From contig PLYH01000002.1 in the NCBI GenBank assembly GCA_003153355.1, forward strand, positions 203,759 to 267,758: a DNA stretch of 64,000 nucleotides, read 5' to 3'. A program made the position numbers and the translations under genes. Below, piece by piece: positions 24,165 to 32,464 of this stretch; the first letter of the stretch is position 1, and every line of letters begins with the position of its first letter. The notes under the pieces were generated by a model. It did not search any database and had not been told where the DNA came from. It was given only the letters and a program-made list of their open reading frames with translations. The stretch is from Candidatus Peregrinibacteria bacterium. GTDB lineage: Bacteria > Patescibacteriota > Gracilibacteria > UBA1369.

Positions 24165-24852
24165 TGGAAGTTTCAGACTTCTTTAAAGCTTTTTGAAGCA
24201 TATCATTGTACTCCTGAACCGTAATAGGTTCATCCGGACGGAAGTATTGTCCTGCATCAACGATACCGCTATCAAGAGCAAAATTCACATAGCGCGGATA
24301 CCACCAGCTGTCGTCGCGCATGGCTGTCACATCAGAAAAAGGCGATGTCTGGGTGCGCAAAGCATCCTCATTGCCAAGATCGCGCACCAGTTCAAATTTT
24401 TCGCGCCAGTCAATGAGCCCCGCTGCTCCCAAAATGACTTTGAGTGCATGGATCCGGCTCATATAAGCCCTGGGATTAAAGGGGCTTTTTTTAACCTCAA
24501 TATTGCCGTGAACCAAACCGAGCATCGTCGCCAGGTTAATGTCATCGGCATACATGTAAGCTTCCGGAACGTCGGGATAAAGCTGCATCGGTCCGCTCAG
24601 GCTTATCTGATCATAGCGGGTCATTGAGGTAAAAACGAAAAAACATTCGTCAAGATGCGTGAGGCATTGGCCTATAAATTTAGCGTTTTTATTTTTTAAA
24701 TCAAATGTTTGAACAACATCATGAATGGCTTCCCCGCGAGTAATAAAAGGTGCATTTTGTTCAACGGAATTATCCGCATGAACAAGGGGAGTACCACTCA
24801 ACACCAGCGTTAAAGAAAGCAGAAAAATTTGTATTTTTTTCATCACGGCCAT
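24112..24852 (-). CDS. secreted protein with SLH-like domains, 246 aa
   Basis: A Sec signal peptide (about residues 4-26, ending near LVHA) precedes three weak SLH-like repeats. The second and third contain LYPDVPEAYMYADDINLATMLGLVHG and FSDVTAMRDDSWWYPRYVNFALDSGIV-type wording, with the DVP/DV, Y-x-A/W and GI/G positions typical of S-layer homology domains. These domains anchor proteins to cell-wall polymers. The C-terminus is a Ser/Gln-rich tail. The ATG at 24852 is 7 bases past a TATAAT box. A cell-surface role fits; SLH assignment is moderately sure. Confidence 0.75.
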   Translation of the reverse strand: MAVMKKIQIFLLSLTLVLSGTPLVHADNSVEQNAPFITRGEAIHDVVQTFDLKNKNAKFIGQCLTHLDECFFVFTSMTRYDQISLSGPMQLYPDVPEAYMYADDINLATMLGLVHGNIEVKKSPFNPRAYMSRIHALKVILGAAGLIDWREKFELVRDLGNEDALRTQTSPFSDVTAMRDDSWWYPRYVNFALDSGIVDAGQYFRPDEPITVQEYNDMLQKALKKSETSNVPQDQPSGNSSQQTLN

Positions 24853-24859
24853 AATTGAA

Positions 24860-24887
24860 ATTATAACGAAAATAGAAAAAAAGTAAA
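24860..24887 (-). promoter_or_regulatory. predicted promoter of the SLH-like gene
   Basis: On the minus strand TTTACT, a 16-base spacer and a perfect TATAAT (24865-24860), 7 bases before the ATG. Confidence 0.6.
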
Positions 24888-24956
24888 CTCATCCACCGTA
24901 CGTTTTTTATATTGCTTCCTTATCGGATTTTTTAATTTTTTTTTTGTGTCCAGTTC

Positions 24957-25406
24957 ATGTCTATAGACCCGTCCATAGACAAAATGTAGACACGACGAAC
25001 TCATGTCTACAATCAAAAATGGCGTGCGGACGCGGATTCGAAATATTTAGACAAGGTAAGTCTGGACTAATGTCTACTTTTGGCTTAAAATCCGTGTCGA
25101 TACTGTCTACCCCATGTCAACAGCATGTCTATGGACAAGCTGCGGACATACCTAAAAATGACGATATGTATGATATAGATAGAAAAACAGCAAGCAGACT
25201 TTTAAAAATATCTGTCCGCACAGTAGACAGATATATCTCCGGTCAAAAACTTTCTCATGAAAGGCGGGATGGAAGGATTTGGCTTGATAAAAAAGAAGTT
25301 ATGCAGCTTAAGTCCCAACGCAGAGTGGACATTGCGGTGGACATGTCGACATCTAAAATGTCTATGGACAAGATAGATCTTATCCCCGTAGACATGTCGA
25401 TAGACA
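24957..25406 (+). promoter_or_regulatory. cluster of about fifteen TGTCTA/TAGACA motifs upstream of and inside the HTH gene
   Basis: Copies include ATGTCTATAGAC (24957-24968, palindromic GTCTATAGAC), GTCCATAGAC (24971), TGTAGACA (24985), TGTCTACA (25004), TAGACA (25048), TGTCTAC (25071 and 25104), ATGTCTATGGACA (25125), GTAGACA (25223), GTGGACATGTCGACAT (about 25337), ATGTCTATGGACA (25358) and GTAGACATGTCGATAGACA (25388). Spacing is irregular and both orientations occur. They read as binding sites for a palindrome-recognising regulator, most simply the protein encoded here. Confidence 0.6.
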
Positions 25407-25840
25407 ATGAGGGGAATACCTTCCATGCGGTTGAAAATGAGGATGGGACGATTGAGGTTAAGGAATACACAAAAAGAGGTTCTCCTCGCCCGCGGCCCAG
25501 GTCAGAAGAAGATGATGTTGAAGTCTACAAAAAGCTCTACGAGCAGCTCCAGCAGGATCTGAAGGAAAAGGAACAGCGCCTGGAAATGGCGAATTACCGT
25601 GTGGGCCAATTAGAGGCCAGTATAAAGGAGACAGTCCCTCTTTTGGACTACAAGCGCGACCTTGCAACCCAGCAGGCTGAAAAAGACCGTTTACGCAAAG
25701 ATTTGGATGCCCACATCATGGAGCTCGAGGTCAATATGAACAATTACCGCGAAGAACGTTTTAACAAAAGAATTTATCTCATTCTGTTATTCATTCTTTT
25801 GCTTCTGCAGCCGCTTTGGTTTTTATTCCCTGTGAAATAA
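25166..25840 (+). CDS. membrane-anchored helix-turn-helix protein with coiled coil
   Basis: Order of parts: an N-terminal MerR/excisionase-like HTH (DRKTASRLLKISVRTVDRYI, then RRDGRIWLDKKEVMQL as the wing); a low-complexity stretch rich in Asp, Met and Ser that is encoded by repeats of the TGTCTA motif; a charged coiled coil (about residues 108-190); and one C-terminal membrane span (LILLFILLLLQPLWFLF), which puts the HTH in the cytoplasm. I take the Met at 25166, where the fold begins. The frame stays open back to 24944, but that part mainly translates the motif cluster. Likely a DNA-binding protein tethered to the membrane, perhaps autoregulatory or DNA-organising; this is inference. Confidence 0.72.
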   Translation: MYDIDRKTASRLLKISVRTVDRYISGQKLSHERRDGRIWLDKKEVMQLKSQRRVDIAVDMSTSKMSMDKIDLIPVDMSIDNEGNTFHAVENEDGTIEVKEYTKRGSPRPRPRSEEDDVEVYKKLYEQLQQDLKEKEQRLEMANYRVGQLEASIKETVPLLDYKRDLATQQAEKDRLRKDLDAHIMELEVNMNNYREERFNKRIYLILLFILLLLQPLWFLFPVK

Positions 25841-25858
25841 TACCGAAGCATTAAAAAT

Positions 25859-26500
25859 CTATAAAACCTTGTCGATCTGAATAAGGTCTTTTTGATCAAG
25901 AGTTATATCGGCATTTTGAACGCTGTCTTTGATTCTTTGGACAATTCCTCCCGTTTGGGTTAAGGCTTCGCTTAAAGTTTTTTTATCGCCTATTGCGTCG
26001 AAATGGTAAGGTGCTGTCAAAATCACTCCATTTAAGGAAATTTGGCCGTTGGGCAGGGTGTCAAAACCGACAGTAGCATTAGTAAGACGGATATTATTTA
26101 CGCTCACCGCCTCTGCTCCCGCCGACCACATTTCATTCACGATGTCCGTAAACCAGATTCCCGTAAGGCTGTTTTTCACTGTCAGTTCAACACCCGGACC
26201 CTGGACGTCAACCTCGCCCGCAATAATTTTATCGTTTTTGATTTCATCCTGGATCGCGTTTAAAGCCTGTTCCTGATCTGAAGCTTTGGCCAGCTGACCT
26301 TCAAGATCAGTAATCTCATCACCCAGGTTTTCATTGGTGGTTTTCAAAATCTGGATTTCCTGAAAAACGTTGGCCTGGCTGTCGCGGGCAATTCTGTCCT
26401 GAACGTCGCCGAACGACCGTGCCTGAAGCACGACAAGAAATCCAAGCAGAATGCCGGTGATGATAATCGTAAGGTCGCGATATTTCACCTTGTACTTCAT
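25859..26500 (-). CDS. DUF881 family membrane protein, copy 2
   Basis: 213 residues: an N-terminal membrane anchor (TIIITGILLGFLVVLQARSF), a short coiled coil (about 45-75), then the DUF881 domain. Its hallmark is DVQGPGVELTVKNS followed by IVNEMWSAGAEAVSVNNIRL. The family (YlxW/YlxX in Firmicutes, found near division genes) is of unknown function, with an external domain. It is paralogous to the next gene, whose stop it overlaps by 4 bases, so both are co-translated. Confidence 0.85.
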   Translation of the reverse strand: MKYKVKYRDLTIIITGILLGFLVVLQARSFGDVQDRIARDSQANVFQEIQILKTTNENLGDEITDLEGQLAKASDQEQALNAIQDEIKNDKIIAGEVDVQGPGVELTVKNSLTGIWFTDIVNEMWSAGAEAVSVNNIRLTNATVGFDTLPNGQISLNGVILTAPYHFDAIGDKKTLSEALTQTGGIVQRIKDSVQNADITLDQKDLIQIDKVL

Positions 26501-27243
26501 GACGGCGTATTGTTAGCGGCTTGGACGTATTTCAAAAGAAAATCTCCGTTAAATACAGGCACGACCAGATTTGCCAGCGGCTGGAAACTGAATTCGATCT
26601 TTTGGTTTTTGACGCGCTTTTCAAGATCAGGAAGAGAGGTCGGATCATTCAGTCTCTGAAGCAAAAGTCCCTGGTCGCCTATAACGCTGATTGTAAATGG
26701 CGGAAGCACGTGGGTATTATTGACCAGAATAGTATTTCCTACCGAACTGATCGGCGTGGATGCAATGACCCGCTGGTCATTAATGGCTACGGCCTGAGCC
26801 TGCGCACTGAACATCAAATTCACCACGTCGCGTAAATCAGCTGCCTGAACGAGAAACTGATCATTGCCCAGATTGTCGGCGCGTTGGGCAAAAGGACTAT
26901 CATTGAGGGTGATGTTAGCGCCGCTTCCGTTTGTACTGGCAAGCCCTATTTCCTGTTTGAGTTGCTCAAGGGCATCCAGATTATTTTTTTGGATGGAAGC
27001 CCCGGACTGTTTTTGTTTGTCATCGATCTGTTTGCGCAGATTCAAAATTTTATTCTTCAAAACAGCCTGATCATCGGTATAACTTTTAATGAGATCCTGC
27101 TGGATTTTGTATTCGTCGTAAGGATAAGAGCTCGCCGGAATGGCGCTTCTGAACTGCGCTGTTACGAGCAGTCCGACCAGAACGCCGGTGACCACGAACG
27201 TCAATTGAACTTTCCAGCTGTATCCTTCTTTTTCCATAAACAA
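26497..27243 (-). CDS. DUF881 family membrane protein, copy 1
   Basis: 248 residues with the same plan as the downstream gene: a membrane anchor near residues 12-27 (LTFVVTGVLVGLLVTAQF), a coiled coil at about 45-90, and a DUF881 domain with GANITLNDSPF and DLRDVVNLMFSAQAQAVAINDQRV. The ligand-like loop GPGVELT of copy 2 is replaced by GSGANITL. A tandem pair might form a heteromer at the membrane. Start ATG 27243; an inverted repeat lies directly upstream. Confidence 0.83.
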   Translation of the reverse strand: MFMEKEGYSWKVQLTFVVTGVLVGLLVTAQFRSAIPASSYPYDEYKIQQDLIKSYTDDQAVLKNKILNLRKQIDDKQKQSGASIQKNNLDALEQLKQEIGLASTNGSGANITLNDSPFAQRADNLGNDQFLVQAADLRDVVNLMFSAQAQAVAINDQRVIASTPISSVGNTILVNNTHVLPPFTISVIGDQGLLLQRLNDPTSLPDLEKRVKNQKIEFSFQPLANLVVPVFNGDFLLKYVQAANNTPS

Positions 27244-27249
27244 AAAAAC

Positions 27250-27281
27250 ACACTGGCACCAGTGTACAAAAATCCGTACAA
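27250..27281. promoter_or_regulatory. two inverted repeats in the DUF881/murI divergent region
   Basis: ACACTGG-CA-CCAGTGT (27250-27265) and the overlapping TGTAC-N8-GTACA (27264-27281) occupy the gap between two divergent starts. They could be an operator for one or both genes. Confidence 0.4.
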
Positions 27282-27311
27282 TAAGCCAAGTAAAACCTTT
27301 TATCTTTTCCA

Positions 27312-28142
27312 GTGATCGGCGTTTTTGATTCAGGCTACGGCGGACTCACCATTTTAAAAGATTTTTTGAAGGAGCTCCCGGAATATGACTACATGTATCT
27401 GGGCGATAATGCGCGGGCGCCTTACGGAAACCGCAGCACGGAAACACTCATCGAATTCGGCGAACAGACCGTTGAGTACCTTTTTGAGCAAGGCTGCACA
27501 CTCATTATTATCGCCTGCAACACGGCGTCGTCCAATGTTTTGCGCCATCTCCAGGAAAAATATTTAAGAAAACCGAAAGTAACCAGCCGGAAAATATTGG
27601 GAGTGATTATGCCGCAAGTGGAAGCCGCAATCAAACTTTCCAGAGATGGAAGAATCGGTGTGGTCGGAACGCGCAGCACCATCGAAAGCGGAAGTTTTGA
27701 TATTGAATTAAAAAAATTGCGGACCGGTGTAAAAATTGCCAAACAGGCCTGTCCGCTGCTGGTTCCTCTTGTTGAAGAACATTGGCACGACAAGCCCGAA
27801 GCCAAAATGATTCTCAAAAAATATCTTCACGGACTGAAAACATATAATCTTGATACACTCATTTTAGCCTGCACGCATTACCCTTTTTTGTATAATGATT
27901 TTTGCCGCATCATGGGCAAAAACGTGGATGTCATTAATCCCGGTCCGGTCGTTGCTGCAAGCCTTAAGGATTATCTGAGCCGCCATCCTGAAATCAAAAA
28001 GGAACTCACCAAAAAGGGCGGGCGCATTTATTTCACCACCGGTGATCCGGAAAAATTTCAAGCTATGGGCAGCGAATTTTTGGGCTATCAATTAAAAGAT
28101 GTCCGCCCCGTTGATTTGAACAAAGTAAAAATTTCTTCTTAG
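27312..28142 (+). CDS. murI: glutamate racemase
   Basis: Makes D-glutamate for peptidoglycan. The 276 residues show GVFDSGYGGLTILKDF with the first catalytic-site Asp/Ser, DNARAPYGNRS, the first catalytic Cys in IIACNTASSN, and the second in LILACTHYPFLYN. The start is a GTG at 27312; no ATG is placed correctly and the Rossmann-like first strand begins at once. Divergent from the DUF881 pair and followed after 5 bases by the PAP2-kinase fusion, another envelope gene. Confidence 0.94.
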   Translation: MIGVFDSGYGGLTILKDFLKELPEYDYMYLGDNARAPYGNRSTETLIEFGEQTVEYLFEQGCTLIIIACNTASSNVLRHLQEKYLRKPKVTSRKILGVIMPQVEAAIKLSRDGRIGVVGTRSTIESGSFDIELKKLRTGVKIAKQACPLLVPLVEEHWHDKPEAKMILKKYLHGLKTYNLDTLILACTHYPFLYNDFCRIMGKNVDVINPGPVVAASLKDYLSRHPEIKKELTKKGGRIYFTTGDPEKFQAMGSEFLGYQLKDVRPVDLNKVKISS

Positions 28143-28147
28143 CCACA

Positions 28148-29353
28148 ATGATCGCCTTTATCCGCCGATATTTTGTAAAACCGATCTTTACCGCCAAAGA
28201 AAAATGGTATTTCGCGGCAGCTATCCTTGCCTTGTTCGGAGCGTTTTTTGTTGACGATGCGGTGCTCAAAGCGGTCGGAAGTTTACGCGTGTACCCCCTG
28301 GATTCTTTCATGCTTTTCATGACGGATTTCGGGATGCTTTACTGCGTTCTTATACTGCTTTTGTATCTTATTACTCATAAAAAATTCCAGGATTTTTTAC
28401 TGGTGGCCTTAACGGGAGGATCGGCTTTGGAAATAAGTTATCTGGCAAAAGTCATTTTCCAGACGCCGCGTCCTTACGCCGCAGCAGTGGTTGCAACCAT
28501 CCCTTTGACCCAGGCGTCCGGCTATTCCATGCCGAGTCTCCACACGGCTTTTTGTTTCTCGCTTTGGCCGTTTTTACCGCGTATTTTTCCGACCAAAAAT
28601 CTCCAGATCCTGGGGAAAATTATTATTATTACGATTGCTTTAAGCAGGTTGTATCTGGGAGTTCATTATTTAAGCGACCTTATTCTTGGCGGACTTATCG
28701 GTTACGCGGTCGCCAGATTTTGGATTTATCTGGAAGAGGAACATAAAATTTTGGAGTGGTTTATTTTTCACGTGAAAGACAAACTCGAACTCCGCCGTCA
28801 GGTTGCCCATTTGCTCACAGGAGTGACCATCGTACTTTTGCTTAAACTTCAGCTTCTGAACGAACAGCTGCTTTTTGGCATTTTGATGATAGGCGGAATG
28901 CTTTCCATTCTGGTCCGTTTCTACCGCATTCCGGTCATCGATAAAGTTTTGCTTTTCTTTGAACGCCCGGAAGATCTTAAAAAATTCCCCGGTAAAGGAT
29001 CGTTTTTCTTTGTACTGGGATCCTTACTCGCGCTTCAGTTTTTTCAGCACGACATCGCGCTTGCGGCAATATCCATCATGGCCGTGGGCGACGCTATCAC
29101 GACGGTGGTCGGAACGTATTTCGGGAAAATCAAAAATCCGCTCAATCCCAATAAACACCTTGAGGGAACTTTGATCGCCATTATCGTTTCAACCTTTGCC
29201 GCCTTCTTTTTCGTGAGTTTCCCGGTGGCTTTTTTCGGGAGCGTCGCGGGCATGATTTTTGAATCGATCACCGTCCGGTACATCAGTCAAATCATTGATG
29301 ATAACGTGATTATTCCGCTTGTAGCAGGCTTAGTCATGACTTTGCTTACCTGA
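28148..29353 (+). CDS. fusion of PAP2 phosphatase and polyprenol/dolichol-type kinase
   Basis: 401 residues, almost all membrane. Residues 1-200 are a PAP2 phosphatase with all three motifs: KVIFQTPRP, SMPSLHTAF and SRLYLGVHYLSD. Residues 210-400 match the CTP-dependent dolichol/phytol kinase fold: RRQVAHLLTG at its start, then VGDAITTVVGTYFGKIKNPL, NKHLEGTLIA and a final ESITVRY...DNVIIPL. The first half would remove phosphate from a polyprenyl (di)phosphate; the second could phosphorylate a polyprenol. Joined, they point to lipid-carrier recycling for wall synthesis. It sits 5 bases after murI. Domain identity is good; exact substrates are inferred. Confidence 0.85.
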   Translation: MIAFIRRYFVKPIFTAKEKWYFAAAILALFGAFFVDDAVLKAVGSLRVYPLDSFMLFMTDFGMLYCVLILLLYLITHKKFQDFLLVALTGGSALEISYLAKVIFQTPRPYAAAVVATIPLTQASGYSMPSLHTAFCFSLWPFLPRIFPTKNLQILGKIIIITIALSRLYLGVHYLSDLILGGLIGYAVARFWIYLEEEHKILEWFIFHVKDKLELRRQVAHLLTGVTIVLLLKLQLLNEQLLFGILMIGGMLSILVRFYRIPVIDKVLLFFERPEDLKKFPGKGSFFFVLGSLLALQFFQHDIALAAISIMAVGDAITTVVGTYFGKIKNPLNPNKHLEGTLIAIIVSTFAAFFFVSFPVAFFGSVAGMIFESITVRYISQIIDDNVIIPLVAGLVMTLLT

Positions 29354-29370
29354 AATTTCATTCCAGCGCA

Positions 29371-29399
29371 TTGACAGTCAAAAAAAGCCATGATTTACT
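29371..29399 (+). promoter_or_regulatory. predicted promoter of the small acidic gene
   Basis: TTGACA (29371-29376), 17-base spacer, TTTACT (29394-29399). It supports ATG 29427 rather than the GTG at 29400 as start. Confidence 0.5.
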
Positions 29400-29426
29400 G
29401 TGCGCCGAGAAATTTTCTTTTTCATT

Positions 29427-29666
29427 ATGACTTCAATGGCCCTCGATCACGGAACTATGGATGAACCGCAAAGCGGAGAGTATATCAAACTCGAAGAACA
29501 CCGGGCACCCCTGCAGGAAGTTTCTGAAGTTGAAATGGAATTGGATGAAAGCCGTGAGCTTTGGAAAAATAAAATTGAAGCCGCATTACAAAGCCTCAGG
29601 GCTGATGAACAGCGTGCACGCGAAAATATTGATCGGCATTGGAAACCGAATAGATTGTCGAACTGA
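29427..29666 (+). CDS. small acidic protein of unknown function, 79 aa
   Basis: A 79-residue acidic, probably helical protein (EVSEVEMELDESRELWKNKI, then SLRADEQRARENI). No signal peptide or membrane span. It has its own plausible promoter, which supports it as a real gene despite its size. Its stop abuts the stop of guaA on the other strand. Not recognised. Confidence 0.5.
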   Translation: MTSMALDHGTMDEPQSGEYIKLEEHRAPLQEVSEVEMELDESRELWKNKIEAALQSLRADEQRARENIDRHWKPNRLSN

Positions 29667-31472
29667 TTATTCCCACTCAATCGTCCCGGGAGGTTTATTC
29701 GTCACGTCATAGAATACGGCGGTAATGCCGGGAATTTCGAAAATCTGTTTGCACAAATCCTGAAGAAGTTTCTGGTCCATGCGGTAAAAGCTTGCGGTCA
29801 TGGCCTCTTCCGAACTCACTGGCCGCAACACCACGCACTCGCCGCTTTCCCTGTTCACGCTGAGCGGTAAAAGCACTGTAGGAAACTGCCAGATCTCCCG
29901 CTGCAGATGATGTTTCACCAGAAATTCCGAAACCTTGGCATCCGCTTTCTGCAAAAGCTGAATTCTGTCCGGCGTTAAGTATTTCGTCTGCACTTTGAGG
30001 GTGTCTATTTTATTCGGAGCGATAGTCAAAATAACGCGGTTAATCTCCTTAAATTGATTCACCAGACGCGTGGCGATTTTATCAAGCGTATCAAAGTCAC
30101 AGGTTTCCACAGCACCCATCAGCGCCAAAGGATGGCGGTATGTACGGTAGTCGCCCTGTACGCCAACGCTTTGAATCGGCAGGATCTTACCGGTGAGTTT
30201 ATAAGGTTTTAAAAACGCATCAATCTTTTTTTCAACGAGCGTATGATGTTCGGGATATTTTTCTTCGTGTGCGCACAAACAACGGACCGCCAGTCCCGGA
30301 CCCGGGAAAGGGTGGCGCCAGACCATGGCTTGAGGTAAGCCCAGTTTTTCGCCGACTTCGCGCACTTCATCTTTATATAATTGGGCGAGCGGTTCAATTA
30401 TTCTGCCTTTTTTCATGAGCTCTTCAATCTGCGGGACGCGGTTATGATGGGTCTTAATTTTGGCAGCATGGCGGGTTCCGCCGGTTTCAATCGTGTCAGG
30501 ATAAATCGTGCCCTGGCCGAGTAACCACTCATCGGGATTCAGTTTCAAATCATCTGCAACGTCCTGCTGCACCTCCAGAAACAGATCTCCGATGATCTTT
30601 CTTTTGGCTTCGGGATCATATTTCCCCTGAAGAGAATCGAAGTAGCGCTTGCTCTCGTCGCGGATATGCAGATTGGCGAATCCCAGATCTTTCAGCGCAG
30701 TTTTTACCTGCTCACGTTCGTTCAGGCGCAAAAATCCCGTATCAACAAACAGCCCGTACACCCGGTCCGGTCCAAGGGCTTTTTCCAGAAGAGCAAAAGC
30801 AACGGTCGAATCAACGCCGCCGCTCACCATCATGAAAACTTTTTTGTCGCCGACGGTTTTTTGGATAGCCGCAATTTCCTGGGCGATGTAATCATCAATC
30901 TTCCAGCTGAAATCGGCTCCGCAAAGATCCAGAAAGTTCTTCAGAATTTTCTGGCCGTGGACCGTATGAACAACCTCCACATGGAACTGGAAACCGTAAA
31001 AATTTTTGGAAAAATTAGCGATCGCCGCATGTTCGCCGGGAGTTTCACCGATGACCTCATAACCCGGAGGAAGTTGTTTCACCGAGTCTCCGTGGCTCAT
31101 CCATACGGTCTCATTGGGGCCAAGCCCTTTAAAGACCCCTTCCGCTTTGAGCACCTTCATTTCGGTTAATCCGAATTCTCGCATGTGAGCAGGTTCCACT
31201 TTCGCGCCCTGCATGAAAGCCAAAAGCTGATGTCCGTAACAAATGCCCAGAATCGGTACGCCTAACTCTAAAATCTTGGGATCGCATTTGACCGAATCGT
31301 GCTCATAAACGCTTTGGGGACCTCCCGAAAAAATAATGCCTTTGTAGCCGTGCAGTTTTTCCGCCGGCGTTTCCCCGTCAAAAATTTCACTGTAAGCTCC
31401 AAGCCTGCGCACGCGGTTGGCAATAAGGTGCGCATACTGTCCTCCAAAATCTAAAACCGCTATTTTGTCCAT
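29667..31472 (-). CDS. guaA: GMP synthase (glutamine-hydrolysing)
   Basis: Aminates XMP to GMP. The N-terminal glutamine amidotransferase has ILGICYGHQLLAF with the catalytic Cys, and FQFHVEVVHT with His and Glu. The ATP-pyrophosphatase loop is VSGGVDSTVA. RHPFPGPGLAVR and the C-terminal KPPGTIEWE complete the synthetase and dimerisation parts. At 601 residues it is about 80 longer than typical bacterial enzymes (near 520), with the extra length in the C-terminal dimerisation region after PGPGLAVR, as in longer GMP synthases. The Met at 31472 is the usual start; an in-frame Met at 31511 would add 13 Ser/Pro-rich residues. Confidence 0.94.
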   Translation of the reverse strand: MDKIAVLDFGGQYAHLIANRVRRLGAYSEIFDGETPAEKLHGYKGIIFSGGPQSVYEHDSVKCDPKILELGVPILGICYGHQLLAFMQGAKVEPAHMREFGLTEMKVLKAEGVFKGLGPNETVWMSHGDSVKQLPPGYEVIGETPGEHAAIANFSKNFYGFQFHVEVVHTVHGQKILKNFLDLCGADFSWKIDDYIAQEIAAIQKTVGDKKVFMMVSGGVDSTVAFALLEKALGPDRVYGLFVDTGFLRLNEREQVKTALKDLGFANLHIRDESKRYFDSLQGKYDPEAKRKIIGDLFLEVQQDVADDLKLNPDEWLLGQGTIYPDTIETGGTRHAAKIKTHHNRVPQIEELMKKGRIIEPLAQLYKDEVREVGEKLGLPQAMVWRHPFPGPGLAVRCLCAHEEKYPEHHTLVEKKIDAFLKPYKLTGKILPIQSVGVQGDYRTYRHPLALMGAVETCDFDTLDKIATRLVNQFKEINRVILTIAPNKIDTLKVQTKYLTPDRIQLLQKADAKVSEFLVKHHLQREIWQFPTVLLPLSVNRESGECVVLRPVSSEEAMTASFYRMDQKLLQDLCKQIFEIPGITAVFYDVTNKPPGTIEWE

Positions 31473-31560
31473 CTGGGCTTGGGAAAGGGGAAAAGAGCAA
31501 GAAGATGGCACTATTGTAGTGGAACATGCATGAACTCACAAGCGGCAATGGATACGGTTC

Positions 31561-32403
31561 TCAGTCGTTTTCCGAATGATCTTCAGCTTTTTCTTTTTCG
31601 ATAAAGTAATCAACCATTTCCAAGGCACTTTTGAGAGTAAAAGTAATATCCTGGAGTCTTCGCTGAAACTCTTCATACGAAATCGTCACGGGCACGCTTA
31701 ATTCGTTAGGAACCTGGTCTCTCTTGTTCCAGTGCAGGATATCCAAAACAGTGGCCCGGAAACCTTTTCGGATAAATTGGGGGTATGGCTGGGCCTCAGG
31801 AAGAACCGCAAAAGGATCAAGGTCCCATCGCACCACGTGCTCTTCCCAAAGAGCTTTTTCATCGCGGTCGCCCCAGGTGTTCGGATAACGGCGGGTTTCA
31901 TAAACCTGATCTTCGTCAAAACGGACAGGGCCGAAATTTGAAGTAAAAACATTCCCCCGCGGATTGATGAACAGCCCGTCATCAGGATGAATCAGTTTTG
32001 CCGACGAATACTGCGGAGCCGGATGTTTTTTCGTAAACTTCTGAGGTTCACAGTCAAAAAGAACCAGCGAACGGGGCGTACTCAGAATAAGCTGATCGTT
32101 GATGTCATCACAACGGTCGTTGCGGTGGCCTACAAAACATTCTTCATCGGAAATTTGACCGTTGAAAAGCAGATGCTGCATCTTGTCAAAAATTTTTCTT
32201 TCCCGCGGACTTTGATCCAGCTGATAATAAAAAACGTTCGTAAAAAAGTCTTTCATTTCCTCCATTTTTCTTTCAAGCCTTGAGAAAGCTGCGCGCGTTA
32301 TTTCCGGAAGATACGGCGAAGTCATGGCGTTGGTGCGCGGCTTTTCTTCAAAGACGCAGAATATTCCGCTGTCGTCCGCATTGTCCGCAGAATTATTACT
32401 CAT
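31561..32403 (-). CDS. unrecognised 280-aa protein
   Basis: No known domain was recognised. The protein is soluble, with acidic ends, and aromatic- and Pro-rich in the middle (QPYPQFIRKGFRATVLDILHW). There is no signal peptide. Cys residues are few and scattered, so no metal site is obvious. It follows the DUF4012 gene on the same strand with a gap of about 60 bases, so it may share a transcript. Function unknown. Confidence 0.68.
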   Translation of the reverse strand: MSNNSADNADDSGIFCVFEEKPRTNAMTSPYLPEITRAAFSRLERKMEEMKDFFTNVFYYQLDQSPRERKIFDKMQHLLFNGQISDEECFVGHRNDRCDDINDQLILSTPRSLVLFDCEPQKFTKKHPAPQYSSAKLIHPDDGLFINPRGNVFTSNFGPVRFDEDQVYETRRYPNTWGDRDEKALWEEHVVRWDLDPFAVLPEAQPYPQFIRKGFRATVLDILHWNKRDQVPNELSVPVTISYEEFQRRLQDITFTLKSALEMVDYFIEKEKAEDHSEND

Positions 32404-32464
32404 GGATATCCATTAAGACAAAATCAGGCGGCCATACTACATGCCAAAAAAACCTTTGACAATC

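Noticed and set aside
24957..25406. CRISPR array
   Set aside because: The repeated unit is only about 10 bases, occurs in both orientations and has irregular spacing, and no cas genes are nearby.
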